Positions 38,597 through 48,230 of a stretch of 64,000 nt of DNA are shown here, piece after piece (position 1 is the first letter of the stretch; the number at the start of each line of letters is the position of its first letter). The notes under the pieces are model-generated. The model made no database searches and was not told where the DNA came from. It worked only from the letters and a program-made list of their open reading frames with translations. Origin of the DNA: Polaromonas sp. P2-4 (GTDB lineage Bacteria; Pseudomonadota; Gammaproteobacteria; Burkholderiales; Burkholderiaceae_C); assembly GCA_024703855.1 (NCBI GenBank), contig CP087965.1:5510001-5574000 (forward strand), read 5' to 3'. The translations under genes and the position numbers were made by a program.

Positions 38597-39771
38597 ATGA
38601 CCTCAGCACTCATTGTTTCGACTGCCCGCACCCCCCTGGCCAAAAGCTGGAAGGGTTCTTTCAACATGACGCACGGCGCCACCCTGGGTGGCCATGCCGT
38701 CGAACACGCCATCAAACGCGCCGGCATTGAAGCCGCCGAAGTTGATGACGTGATCATCGGCTGCGCCACGCCTGAAGGCGCCACGGGTGCCAACATTGCG
38801 CGCCAGATTGCGCTGCGCGCTGGCTGCCCGATCACCGTGTCGGGCATGACGGTGAACCGCTTTTGTTCCTCGGGCCTGCAAGCCATTGCCCTGGCCGCCC
38901 AGCGCGTGATCTCCCATGAAGCCGATATTTACGTCGCCGGTGGCGTGGAGAGCATCTCCTGCGTGCAGCAGGAGATGAACACCCACATGATGCGGGAAGA
39001 CTGGCTGGCCAAAAACAAGCCCGAAATTTACTGGAACATGCTGCAAACGGCCGAGCAGGTGGCCAAGCGCCATGACATCTCGCGCGACCGCATGGACGAG
39101 TACGGCGCCCTCAGCCAGCAAAAGGCCGCGGCCGCGCTGGCCGCCGGCCTGTATGAAGCTGAAATTGCACCGATTACCGTCACCATGGGTGTGGCCGATC
39201 CGGTGATGGGTTTGACGACGAAACAGGTCACCGTCAGCAATGACGAAGGCATACGCGCAGGCACGACCAAAGAAGGCATCAGCGGCATCAAGCCGGCCAT
39301 TCCGGGCGGCGTGATTGCGGCCGGCAATGCCAGCCAGTTCTCCGACGGCGGCGGTGCCGTTGTGGTGATGGACGAAAAAGTGGCTGAGAAAAAGGATTGA
39401 CGCCGCTGGGCCGCTTCCTCGGTTTTGCGGTGGCAGGTTGCGAGCCCGACGAGATGGGCATTGGCCCGGTGTTTGCCATTCCCAAAGTGCTGGCCAAACT
39501 GGGTTTGAAGGTGAGCGACATCGACCTGTGGGAACTCAACGAAGCGTTCGCCGTGCAGGTGCTGTACTGCGCTGACAAGCTGGGCATCCCCATGGACAAG
39601 CTCAATGTCAACGGCGGCGCGATTGCGGTGGGCCACCCCTACGGTGTCACGGGCCAGCGCCTGACGGGCCACGCATTGATTGAAGGCAAACGCCGCGGCG
39701 CCAAGCGCGTTTGCGTGACCATGTGCATTGGCGGCGGCATGGGTGCGGCGGGTATTTTCGAAGTCCTGTAA
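38597..39771 (+). CDS. Acetyl-CoA acyltransferase (thiolase), one frameshift
   Basis: Last step of beta-oxidation. The active-site Cys is in VNRFCSSGLQAIALAAQRVI, with GGVESISCVQQEMN, then NEAFAVQVLYCADKLGIPMD, the His in VGHPYGVTGQRLTGHALIEG and the second Cys in CIGGGMGAAGIFEVL. The frame shifts near 39395, just after VVVMDEKVAEKK. Repaired length about 391, normal. Part of the FadJ-thiolase-thioesterase-dehydrogenase run on this strand. Confidence 0.9.
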
Positions 39772-39786
39772 ACGGTTGCAAGCACC

Positions 39787-40244
39787 ATGAATGAAACCCT
39801 GCTCCTTCAGAAAGGGCAGGTGTTTCTTGCCCTGCAGCCTTTCAGCGTGCTGATTGGCGCCGAGCTGCATGCGCTGTCACCGGGGCATTGCGAGCTGCAT
39901 GTTCCGGTATCCGAAAAAATCCTACAGCAGAACGGGTTTGTGCACGGCGGCGTGGTCAGCTATGCGGCCGACAACGCGCTCACCTACGCCGGCGGCACCA
40001 TGCTCGACTGGGCAGTCGTCACCTCGGAATTCAAGATCAACTACCTCAGGCCAGCTGTTGGCGAGCGGCTGATTGAGCGTGCCGAGGCGGTGTATGCTGG
40101 TAAATCGCAGGCGGTTTGCCGCTGTGACGTTTTTATGGTCGTAAATGGTGATGAAAAGCTCTGCGCCGTGGCCCAGGGCACGATTGCCCGTCTACCGGCC
40201 AAAGACAGCCCTGAAGTAACCCCGTCCTGGAGATTGCACCGCAC
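39787..40244 (+). CDS. PaaI-like hotdog thioesterase
   Basis: Hotdog-fold acyl-CoA thioesterase of the PaaI/YigI type, with GFVHGGVVSYAADNALTYAG (catalytic region) and FKINYLRPAVGERLIERAEA. The natural end is near 40220 after AQGTIARLPAKDSP, but no stop occurs in frame and the frame runs into the next gene. A TGA and a TAA lie in the other frames at about 40212-40220. So one indel may have hidden the stop, or the proteins are fused. I treat them as separate because the next gene has its own GGAG and ATG. Confidence 0.7.
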
Positions 40245-42078
40245 CATGAACCTCAGGCCGACCCTTGATTTTTTGCTGTACCAGTGGCTCAACGCCGAAT
40301 CACTGAATCAGCGTGAACGTTTTGCCGATCATTCGCATGAAACCTTTGATGCGGTGTTTGACACCTGCGAGCGCATTGCCCGTGAGAAGTACGCGCCGTT
40401 CAACCGCACGGTAGACACGCACGAGCCAAAGGTTGACGGCGAAAAAGTCATCCTGCCGCAGGCCACACACGATGCCCAGAAAGCCTATGCCGCTTCGGGC
40501 ATGCTCAGCGCCGCGCAAGACTACGAGATCGGCGGCATGCAGTTGCCCTACACGGTTGAAGCCGCCGCCAACGCCTTTTTGCCATGGCCTCGGTCAGCAT
40601 CGGCTCTGGCATGCTGACCACGGGCAATGCCAATTTGCTGATGGTGCATGGCACGGACACCCAAAAAGAGGTGTTCGCAAAAAATGAATTTTCAGGGCGC
40701 TTTTCCGGCACCATGTGCCTGTCGGAACCTGCAGGCGGGTTCGTCACTCAGTGATGTGACCACACGCGCCGTGCCGGATGGTGCTGATTTTGAAGCCGAC
40801 CCGCTAGGCCCACGCTACCGCCTCAAGGGCAACAAGATGTGGATTTCAGCCGGTGAACATGAGCTGACTGAGAACATCATTCACTTGGTGCTGGCCAAGA
40901 TACCGGGGCCTGATGGCAAGCTGATTCCGGGTACACGTGGCATTTCGCTGTTTATCGTGCCCAAAAACTCGTTAATGAAAAGGGCGAACTGACCGGGGTT
41001 CTGCAACGACGTGGCGCTGGCGGGCCTGAACCACAAGCTGGGCTGGCGCGGCACCACCAACACCTTGCTCAATTTTGGCGAAGGCAAGTACCCGGTGAAT
41101 GGCGAGGCGGGGGCCGTGGGCTACCTCGTCGGCAAGCCGCACGAAGGCCTGCGCTGCATGTTCCACATGATGAATGAAGCGCGCATTGGCGTCGGCACGG
41201 CTGCCACCATGCTGGGCATGGCGGGCTATTACGCCAGCCTCGATTACGCCAAGAACCGGCCGCAGGGCCGCCCGGTCGGGGTGGGCGGCAAGGATGCGGC
41301 CCAACCGCAAATCCGCATCATTGAGCACGCCGACGTCAAGCGCATGTTGCTGGCGCAAAAAGCCTATTGCGAAGGCGCACTGGCGCTGGAGCTGTACTGC
41401 GCCCGCCTGGTGGACGAACACCACACCGCCGATGCGCAGGCCGCCGATGACGCGCGCCTGCTGCTGGAAGTGCTGACACCGATTGCCAAAAGCTGGCCCA
41501 GCGAATGGTGCCTGGAGGCCAACTCACTGGCGATCCAGGTGCATGGCGGCTACGGCTACACGCGCGACTTTCCGGTCGAACAGTACTGGCGTGACAACCG
41601 CCTGAACATGATCCACGAAGGCACGCACGGGATTCAGGCCATGGACCTGCTGGGCCGCAAAGTATTGATGGAAGAAGGCAGGGGACTGCAGCTCCTGGCG
41701 ACGCGCATCCATGCCACCATTGAAAAAGCCATCCAGGCGCCCGAACTGGCCAGCTATGCCAACGCGCTGGGCAAGGCGCTGCAGCATGTGGGCAACGCCA
41801 CCCAGGCGGCCTGGGCCACCGGCAAGCCCGGCGAGGCCCTGGCCAATGCGGTGCCCTATATGCAAGGCTTCGGCCACACGGTGCTGGCCTGGATCTGGCT
41901 GGATGTGGCGCTCGCCGCTCTCAAGGTGGACGCTAGCAAATCAATAGCGGCCACCGCAGGCAAGCTGGGGGCTACACGCTATTTTTATCATTATGAATTG
42001 CCTAAAATCAATGCTTGGCTTAACGTGGTTGAAACCCACGATCTGACCTGTGCCAACTTGCCTGAGGAGGCGTTCTAA
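40245..42078 (+). CDS. Acyl-CoA dehydrogenase (DmdC/C-terminal-domain type), about four frameshifts, in-frame repeat
   Basis: FAD enzyme of the long ~600-residue group with an extra N-terminal segment (MNLRPTLDFLLYQWLNAESL) and C-terminal domain. It has ITV-like core motifs: GTMCLSEPQAGSSLSDVTTR (joined across a break), RLKGNKMWISAGEHELTENI, GHKLGWRGTTNT-like residues, VHGGYGYTRDFPVEQYWRDN and IHEGTHGIQAMDLLGRKVLM. Frames break near 40585, 40725, 40970 and 41005. A diverged family B repeat at 41932-41976 is translated (DASKSIAATAGKLGA) just before TRYFYHYELPKI. The stop overlaps the next ATG by one base. Confidence 0.88.
41932..41976 (-). repeat. Diverged family B repeat inside the acyl-CoA dehydrogenase
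   Basis: On the minus strand it reads TGTAGCCC, then GCCTGCGGTGGCCGCTATTG and ATTTGCTAGCG. This closely parallels the intergenic copy at 49171-49226 (TGTAGCCC..CAGCTATTGATTTGATAGCG). It lies in frame in the C-terminal domain. Confidence 0.55.
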
Positions 42079-42308
42079 TGGGTTTTTTCAAACCGTCGTC
42101 TGATGCCACTTCCAGCAAAACCGTGGCGCGCCTGCAGGCCCTCATCTGGGTCCTGATTTACGGCGGCCTGCTGACCTTGATTCTGGGCCTGTCAGTTCAG
42201 CGCATGGATGACGCCATCGGCTGGTCGCTGGTGGTGGGTGGCGGGCTGGCGGCGGCGGTGGGCGTTGTGCTGATCTATGTGCGTTCAAAAATGACGCTAA
42301 AACCCTAA
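42078..42308 (+). CDS. Small two-helix membrane protein
   Basis: 76 residues with two predicted membrane helices (ALIWVLIYGGLLTLILGLSV; WSLVVGGGLAAAVGVVLIYV) and a charged N-terminus. ATG 42078 shares a base with the stop of the dehydrogenase, and GAGGAGG lies 8 bases before it. Co-transcribed within the beta-oxidation run; function unknown. Confidence 0.75.
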   Translation: MGFFKPSSDATSSKTVARLQALIWVLIYGGLLTLILGLSVQRMDDAIGWSLVVGGGLAAAVGVVLIYVRSKMTLKP

Positions 42309-42326
42309 TTTCGCCCTGATCAAGCC

Positions 42327-42624
42327 ATGATCAAACATATCGTGATGTGGACGCTCAAAAATGCTGCGGATGCGCCGCATTTCAAGGCTCAGCTGGACAG
42401 CTGCCGCCAGCTGGTGCCGGGCATGCTGGCGTTTGAAGTCGCCATCAGGACAGCTGAACTTGAAGCCAACTGCGATGTTGTGCTTTACTCAGTGTTTGAG
42501 AGTAGCGCAGCACTCGCCGCCTACCAAAATCACCCCCATCACCAGCACGTCAGCAGCGGCCTGGGCGCCTTACGCTGAGACCCGCAGTGTGCTGGATTAC
42601 GAAATACAAGGAGACACCCCATGA
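42327..42624 (+). CDS. Dabb-family (stress-responsive A/B barrel) protein, one frameshift
   Basis: Begins MIKHIVMWTLKNAADAPHFK and has QLVPGMLAFEVAIRTAELEA and HPHHQHVSSGLGALR, the ferredoxin-like Dabb fold. An extra T near 42576 causes an early stop. Repaired, it ends ETRSVLDYEIQGDTP at TGA 42622-42624, overlapping the SDR start (ATGA). About 98 residues. Role unknown; such proteins often occur as small accessory genes in catabolic operons. Confidence 0.75.
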
Positions 42625-43436
42625 CCCTTTTAGCTACAACTTCCAAGCCCCGTACCATCCAGCAACTGTTTGACCTCAAAGGCAAAACCGCACTCGTCAC
42701 CGGCGGCTCGCGCGGCCTGGGCCTGCAACTCGCGCAGGCGCTGGGTGAGGCCGGTGCCAAGGTCATGCTCAGCTCGCGCAAAGCCGAAGACCTGATCGAA
42801 GCGGCCGCTGAACTGAAATCCGCAGGCATCGAGGTCGACTGGATTGCCGCCGACTGCTCCAAAGAAGCCGATATTCGTGCGCTGGCCGATGAAACGATCA
42901 AGCGCTTCGGGCACGTCGATATTTTGGTCAACAACGCCGGTGCTGCCTGGGGCGCACCTGCCGAAGACCACCCGGTGGAGGCCTGGGACAAGGTCATGAA
43001 CCTCAACATCCGCGGTTACTTCATCCTGAGCCAGCACATCGCCAAGCACAGCATGATCCCGCGCAAATCCGGCCGCATCATCAATGTGGCCTCGATAGCC
43101 GGGCTGGGCGGTAACCCACGCGAGATGACCACGGTGGCCTACAACACCTCCAAGGGTGCGGTGGTCAACTTCACCCGCGCGCTGGGTTGCGAATGGGGGG
43201 CCTACAACATCACCGTGAACGCCATTTGCCCGGGTTTTTTCCCCAGCAAAATGACCGTGGGCACGCTCAAGGCGATGGGTGAAGAAAAACTCGCCTCGCA
43301 CGCCCCTCTGGGCCGTCTGGGCGATGACGAAGACCTCAAGGGCCTGTGCGTTCTGTACGCATCTGACGCGGGCAAGCACATCACGGGTCAGTGGCTGGCA
43401 GTCGATGGTGGCGTGAGCGTAGTCACCGGCGGCTAG
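42621..43436 (+). CDS. Short-chain dehydrogenase/reductase
   Basis: Intact 271-residue classical SDR: cofactor motif TGGSRGLG (residues ~27-34), NNAG (LVNNAGAAWG), catalytic Ser (VASIAG) and YxxxK in VAYNTSKGAVVNF, ending HITGQWLAVDGG. It resembles gluconate-5-dehydrogenase-like SDRs. In this operon it probably oxidises or reduces a hydroxyacyl intermediate or alcohol (inference). It overlaps the Dabb gene by 4 bases. Confidence 0.88.
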   Translation: MTLLATTSKPRTIQQLFDLKGKTALVTGGSRGLGLQLAQALGEAGAKVMLSSRKAEDLIEAAAELKSAGIEVDWIAADCSKEADIRALADETIKRFGHVDILVNNAGAAWGAPAEDHPVEAWDKVMNLNIRGYFILSQHIAKHSMIPRKSGRIINVASIAGLGGNPREMTTVAYNTSKGAVVNFTRALGCEWGAYNITVNAICPGFFPSKMTVGTLKAMGEEKLASHAPLGRLGDDEDLKGLCVLYASDAGKHITGQWLAVDGGVSVVTGG

Positions 43437-43442
43437 TTATAT

Positions 43443-43510
43443 GACCCCCACGCTTGTCACTTCGTGTACTACGCTGCCCCCGAGGGGGCTGTGCTTGCTT
43501 GGGGCGGCCC
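43443..43510 (-). repeat. Family A repeat between SDR and thioesterase
   Basis: On the minus strand it runs from GGGCCGCCCCAAGCAAGCAC through AGCCCCCTCGGGGGCAG to a GTGGGGG end at 43443. It lies directly between the SDR stop and the thioesterase start, so the thioesterase ribosome-binding region is repeat-derived. Confidence 0.75.
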
Positions 43511-43528
43511 TGCGCTGCGCACGGCATC

Positions 43529-43976
43529 ATGAACTTCGGCGCTGAAATCCCTTTCGTAACCCATCTTGGCTTTGAGCTGGAGCTGTTTGAAGGCGGGGAA
43601 TCGGCCATTGGCTACACGCCGCAGCCCGAGCACCTCAACTCCTTTGCGGTGACGCACGGCGGCGCCTGCATGACGCTGCTGGACGTGACCATGGCCGTGG
43701 CGCGCGCAGTGTGCAAAAGACATGGGCGTGGTCACCATCGAGATGAAAACCAGCTTTATGCAGCCCGCGCCGGGCGATGGCAGCAAGCTCACGGCCAAGG
43801 GTCGGCTGATGCACCGCACCGTGACGCTGGCTTTTACCGAAGCCACGCTCTACGACGCCGAGGGCAAGGCATGCAGCCACTCAACCGGAACCTTCAAGTA
43901 CGTCAAACGGCTTCCCACGGGCCCTAAAAGCGCCAACCCGCTGAATGCACCTGCCGGCCCGATTTCGACCGACTGA
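43529..43976 (+). CDS. PaaI-family thioesterase, one frameshift
   Basis: Hotdog-fold thioesterase. ATG 43529 opens MNFGAEIPFVTHLGFELELF. It has HLNSFAVTHGGACMTLLDVT, the catalytic HGG segment, then after a frame break near 43720 GVVTIEMKTSFMQPAPGDGS and LYDAEGKACSHSTGTFKYVK. About 149 residues when repaired. The longer frame from 43454 would start inside the family A repeat and is not favoured. Confidence 0.8.
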
Positions 43977-43988
43977 AGCCTTTTTAGC

Positions 43989-44047
43989 AATCAAATCAGG
44001 CTCTAGCCCAATAAGTACGGGCGTAAGCAGCTATCAAATAAGTAGCG
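43989..44047 (+). repeat. Family B repeat, intergenic (reference copy)
   Basis: AATCAAATCAGGCTCTAGCC, then CAATAAGTACGGGCGTAAGC and AGCTATCAAATAAGTAGCG. TAGCCC..GGGC and AGCTAT..AGTAGC can each pair. It lies between the thioesterase and the MDR oxidoreductase and is the best-preserved copy. Confidence 0.75.
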
Positions 44048-44093
44048 ATCGCCGCAGTTAAAACAGTCCTTAAACCCACTTCAGGAGACTCAC

Positions 44094-45110
44094 ATGCCAG
44101 TCAATCACCAAATCTTGCTGGACAACCGTCCCACAGGCGAAGCCGTTGCCAGTAACTTCAAACTGGTGACCAGCGAGACGCCCGCCCTGAAAGACGGCGA
44201 AGTGCTGGTGCGCCATCATTACCTGAGCCTGGACCCGTACATGCGCGGCCGCATGAACGAAAGCAAGAGCTACACCGCGCCCCAGCCGCTGGGCCAGGTC
44301 ATGCTGGGCGGCACCGTTGGCGAAGTTATTGAAAGCCGCTCGTCGAAGTTTCAGCCTGGCGACAAAGTGGTCGGCATGGGCGGCTGGCAGCAATACAGCG
44401 TCGTCAATGCCGAGCAACTGGGTGCCTTGCGCAAGGTGGACACCACCCATGTGCCGCTGTCCCACTACCTGGGCGCTGTCGGCATGCCGGGCGTGACCGC
44501 CTGGTATGGCCTGGTGAAAATCATTGAACCCAAGGAAGGCCAAACCATGGTGGTGAGTGCCGCCACGGGTGCCGTGGGCAGCGCTTTTGCGGCGCTGGCC
44601 AAAGCACGCGGCTGCCGCACGGTAGGCATTGCCGGCGGCCCTGAAAAGTGCAAATATGCTGTGGATGAGCTGGGCTTTGATGCCTGTATCGACTACAAGC
44701 AGTATCAAGATGCGGCATCGCTTTCATCAGCCCTGAAAGAGGCCTGCCCCAACGGCATTGATGGTTACTTCGAAAACGTAGGCGGCATGGTGCTTGACGC
44801 CGTGCTTCCGCGCATGAATGACTTTGGCCGCATTGCGCTGTGCGGCATGATTGCCGGCTACGACGGCCGGCCCATGCCCATGAGCTACCCGGCGCTGATT
44901 CTGACGAACCGCCTGAAAATCCAGGGCTTTATCGTCAGCGAGCACATGGAAGTCTGGCCCGACGCCCTCAAGGAGCTTGGTACCTTGGTCGCCACCGGAA
45001 AACTCAGGCCGCGCGAAACGGTGGCGCAGGGCATAGAAGCCGCGCCCGAGGCATTTCTGGGCTTGCTCAAGGGCAAAAACTTCGGTAAACAGTTGGTCAA
45101 ACTGATCTAG
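44094..45110 (+). CDS. NADP-dependent MDR oxidoreductase (CurA/leukotriene B4 dehydrogenase-like)
   Basis: Intact 338-residue zinc-less medium-chain reductase. It has LSLDPYMRGRMNESKSY, the cofactor region MVVSAATGAVGSAFAALAKA, GCRTVGIAGGPEKCKYAVDE and FENVGGMVLDAVLPRMNDFG. Family members reduce alpha,beta-unsaturated ketones or aldehydes with NADPH. AGGAG lies 8 bases before ATG. It sits with the acyl-CoA genes on one strand. Confidence 0.9.
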   Translation: MPVNHQILLDNRPTGEAVASNFKLVTSETPALKDGEVLVRHHYLSLDPYMRGRMNESKSYTAPQPLGQVMLGGTVGEVIESRSSKFQPGDKVVGMGGWQQYSVVNAEQLGALRKVDTTHVPLSHYLGAVGMPGVTAWYGLVKIIEPKEGQTMVVSAATGAVGSAFAALAKARGCRTVGIAGGPEKCKYAVDELGFDACIDYKQYQDAASLSSALKEACPNGIDGYFENVGGMVLDAVLPRMNDFGRIALCGMIAGYDGRPMPMSYPALILTNRLKIQGFIVSEHMEVWPDALKELGTLVATGKLRPRETVAQGIEAAPEAFLGLLKGKNFGKQLVKLI

Positions 45111-45131
45111 CTTGTACAGCAGGAGCTCACC

Positions 45132-46772
45132 GTGCACGCCACCCACGAAGTCTTCAATCAGCCCGAGCCGCTGGCGGGCTATAACCTGTTTGAGACCAAC
45201 CGGCCGCTGCGCGATGCGCTGAAGTTCAATGCGCCGGCGCTGGACACCTTCGAGCTGACCGAACTCGGTGCCACGCTAGGCAGCGCCGACATGCAAACCC
45301 ATGCGCGCCTGGCCAACACCCATCCGCCCGAGCTGCACAGCCACGACCGTTTTGGCCGGCGTGTGGACCAGGTGGAGTTCCATCCGAGCTACCACGAACT
45401 TATGAAGCTGGCCACCAGCGCGGGCCTGCACGGAACCCCTTGGTCTGGTGAAGGCGTGTCGCCCCATGTTGTGCGCGCCGCAGGCTTCATGCTGTTCACA
45501 GAGCTCGAACCTTCAATCCTGTGCCCGATCTCGATGACCTACGCCGTCACGCCGGCACTGCGCAGCAACCCAGCCATTTATGCCGACTGGGGGCCCAAAC
45601 TCACCAGCCGCGCCTACGACCCGGCGTTGAAACCCTGGCAGGGCAAAGCCGGGCTGACCATGGGCATGGGCATGACCGAAAAGCAGGGCGGCTCGGATGT
45701 GCGGGCCAACACCACGCAAGCCACAGCCGACGGCAGTGACGCCTGGGGCCAGCGTTATCGCATCACGGGCCACAAGTGGTTTTTCTCGGCACCCATGTGC
45801 GATGCATTTCTGGTGCTGGCGCAAACCCAGAGTGGTTTGAGCTGCTTTTTCCTGCCCCGCGTCTTGCCGGATGAAAGTTTGAACGCCATCCACATCCAGC
45901 GCCTGAAAGACAAGCTGGGCAACAAGGCCAATGCCAGTTCGGAAGTGGAGTTTCATCAAGCCACCGCCTGGCTGGTCGGCGACGAGGGCCGCGGCATTCC
46001 GCAAATTCTGGAGATGGGCACCATGACCCGGCTGGACTGTGCCCTGGGCACCAGCGGCCTGATGCGCCAGGCTTTAAGCATTGCCCTGAACCATACGTCC
46101 CAGCGCAAGGCGTTCGGCAAACCGCTGGTAGAGCAGCCGCTGATGCGCAATGTGCTGGCCGATCTTGCCCTCGAATCTGAAGCCGCCACCGCGCTGGCGA
46201 TTCGCCTGGCCCGTGCCTTTGACAAACCCGGCGACGAACACGAGCGTGCGATGGCGCGCCTGCTCACGCCGGTTGCCAAGTTCTGGATCTGCAAACGCGG
46301 CAGCCACTTCGCCCAGGAAACCATGGAATGCCTGGGCGGCAACGGCTATGTAGAGGAGGGCGGCGAAGGCATCATGGCGCGCATTTACCGCGAAATGCCG
46401 CTCAACTCGATCTGGGAAGGCGCGGGCAATATCATGGCGCTGGACCTGCTGCGGGCCTTGCGCAAGGCCGATGCTGTCGCTGCATTGGCCCAGGAGCTTT
46501 TGCCTGCCAAAGGCGCGCACCCGGCCCTGGACCGCCTGGCAGCAAGCTTGCCAAGCCGTGTTGAAGAGATGGCCACCGAGCTGGAGGCGCGCCGCCTGGC
46601 GCAAGACGTGGCCCTGGCCGCGCAAGCCGCGCTGCTGTTGCAAACGGCACCTGCGGCGGTGTTCAGCGCATTTTGCGATTCGCGCATTGCCGGAAACTGG
46701 GGCCAGGCCTTTGGCACGCTGGGCGCGGGCACTGATTTCGACAGCATCATCGCAAGGGCCATGCCGCGTTAA
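45132..46772 (+). CDS. AidB-like acyl-CoA dehydrogenase family protein
   Basis: Intact 546-residue flavoprotein starting at GTG 45132 with AGGAG nearby. It has the AidB-type N-terminus (NQPEPLAGYNLFETNRPLRD) and GMGMTEKQGGSDVRANTTQA, HKWFFSAPMCDAFLVLAQTQ and METMECLGGNGYVEE-like residues near the C-terminus. AidB proteins bind DNA and respond to alkylation in E. coli; this relative sits in a lipid-oxidation cluster, so its role here is open. Confidence 0.87.
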   Translation: MHATHEVFNQPEPLAGYNLFETNRPLRDALKFNAPALDTFELTELGATLGSADMQTHARLANTHPPELHSHDRFGRRVDQVEFHPSYHELMKLATSAGLHGTPWSGEGVSPHVVRAAGFMLFTELEPSILCPISMTYAVTPALRSNPAIYADWGPKLTSRAYDPALKPWQGKAGLTMGMGMTEKQGGSDVRANTTQATADGSDAWGQRYRITGHKWFFSAPMCDAFLVLAQTQSGLSCFFLPRVLPDESLNAIHIQRLKDKLGNKANASSEVEFHQATAWLVGDEGRGIPQILEMGTMTRLDCALGTSGLMRQALSIALNHTSQRKAFGKPLVEQPLMRNVLADLALESEAATALAIRLARAFDKPGDEHERAMARLLTPVAKFWICKRGSHFAQETMECLGGNGYVEEGGEGIMARIYREMPLNSIWEGAGNIMALDLLRALRKADAVAALAQELLPAKGAHPALDRLAASLPSRVEEMATELEARRLAQDVALAAQAALLLQTAPAAVFSAFCDSRIAGNWGQAFGTLGAGTDFDSIIARAMPR

Positions 46773-46795
46773 TGCAGGACCTCCAGGAGAGACTT

Positions 46796-47742
46796 ATGAG
46801 CGAACTGATTCTTCACCATTACCCCACCTCGCCCTTCTCAGAGAAAATCCGCCTGATCCTGGGCTACAAACGGCTGGCCTGGAAGTCGGTCACCATTCCG
46901 GTGATCATGCCCAAACCCGACCTGGTGGCCCTCACAGGCGGCTACCGCAAAACACCGGTGCTGCAAATTGGCGCAGACATTTACTGCGACACCGCGCTGA
47001 TTTGCGACGTGCTGGAGCACCGGCAACCCACCCCCACGCTCTACCCGGAGCCCAGCAAAGGCATGGCACGCACCCTGGCGCACTGGGCTGACAACACGCT
47101 GTTCTGGACCGCCATGGCCTTTAACATGCAGCCCAAAGGTGTGGCGCAGATGTTTGGCAACGCACCGCCCGAGATGGCCCGCGCCTTTATTGAAGACCGC
47201 AAAGCCATGGGCGCTGGCATGGCGCGCCTGCGCCCGGCCGATGCGGCGGCGGCTTACAAGTCTTATTTGCGCCGCATGTCAGACATGCTGGATGATCTGC
47301 CTTTTTGCTGGGCGATGTGCCCTGCATCGCCGACTTTGCGATGTACCACCCGCTGTGGTTCACGCGTGTGTGCACCTCCGTGCTGGCCGACATCCTGAGC
47401 GCCACGCCCGCCGTACTCGAGTGGATGGACCGCATGGCCGCGATTGGCCACGGCAGCATGGAAAAGTTCAGCGCCGCTGAAGCCATTGCGGTGGCGGCGG
47501 CATCAACACCGGCACCCCTGCATGATGCGCATGACAATGTTTTTCAGGATGAGCACGGCATCCCGCTGGGCAGCCGCGTGCAGGTTTGCGGCGAAAGCTT
47601 TGGCCCCGAGCCCACCGAAGGCGAGCTGCTCGCCGCGACCCGCTTGCATTACACCCTGGGCCGCACCGATGAGCGGGCCGGAACGGTGCATGTGCATTTG
47701 CCGCGCATTGGTTATTCACTGAAGGCAGTCACACCAGCATGA
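46796..47742 (+). CDS. Glutathione S-transferase family protein, one frameshift
   Basis: Thioredoxin-fold N-domain (MSELILHHYPTSPFSEKIRL; GGYRKTPVLQIGADIYCDTA) and an alpha-helical C-domain (DVPCIADFAMYHPLWFTRVC). ATG 46796 follows CAGGAGA. The frame shifts near 47305 (DLPF / LLGDVPCIADF). Repaired, it is about 315 residues, longer than a plain GST, with a C-terminal extension (RVQVCGESFGPEPTEGELLA, then GTVHVHLPRIGYSLK). The last four bases overlap the next start. Confidence 0.82.
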
Positions 47743-48205
47743 GCGGCATCACATGGCGCTTTGCTCCCTTTGATGCGCTGACGACCCGGGAGCTTTATGA
47801 GGTGCTGCAGCTTCGCAGCGAGGTATTTGTGGTGGAGCAGGCTTGCGTGTTCCAGGACATGGACGGCGCGGATGCGCAAGCCATGCATTTGCTGGGCACG
47901 GCCTCTGGTGGTGAGTCCAGCGGCCAGCTAGTGGCTTACGCCCGTTGCTTTGCGGCCGGCATCAAGTACGCCGAAGCCAGCATTGGCCGCGTCGTGACCC
48001 ATGCCTGCGTGCGCGGCACGGGTGCGGGCCACCATCTGATGCGCCAGGCGATTGAGCAAACATCCCGGCAATGGGGCCGTCAGCCCATCCGGATTGGTGC
48101 GCAGGCCCGGTTAGCGCTTTTTACCAGCAGCATGGCTTCACCGATGCCGGCAAGCCCTATGTCGAAGACGGCATTCCCCATGTCGAAATGCTGCGCCCCG
48201 CTTAA
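47739..48205 (+). CDS. GNAT-family acetyltransferase (ElaA-like), one frameshift
   Basis: ElaA-type N-acetyltransferase: WRFAPFDALTTRELYEVLQL, LRSEVFVVEQACVFQDMDGA and SIGRVVTHACVRGTGAGHHL, which carries the acetyl-CoA loop (R-G-x-G-x-G/A). The frame breaks near 48115. In the other frame it continues RFYQQHGFTDAGKPYVEDGI to PHVEMLRPA and a stop at 48203-48205. Without repair the frame runs through into the SDR and mimics a fusion. About 155 residues. Starts within the GST end (ATGA). Confidence 0.82.
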
Positions 48206-48230
48206 TTTCAAAAAGTATCAAGGAGTTTTG

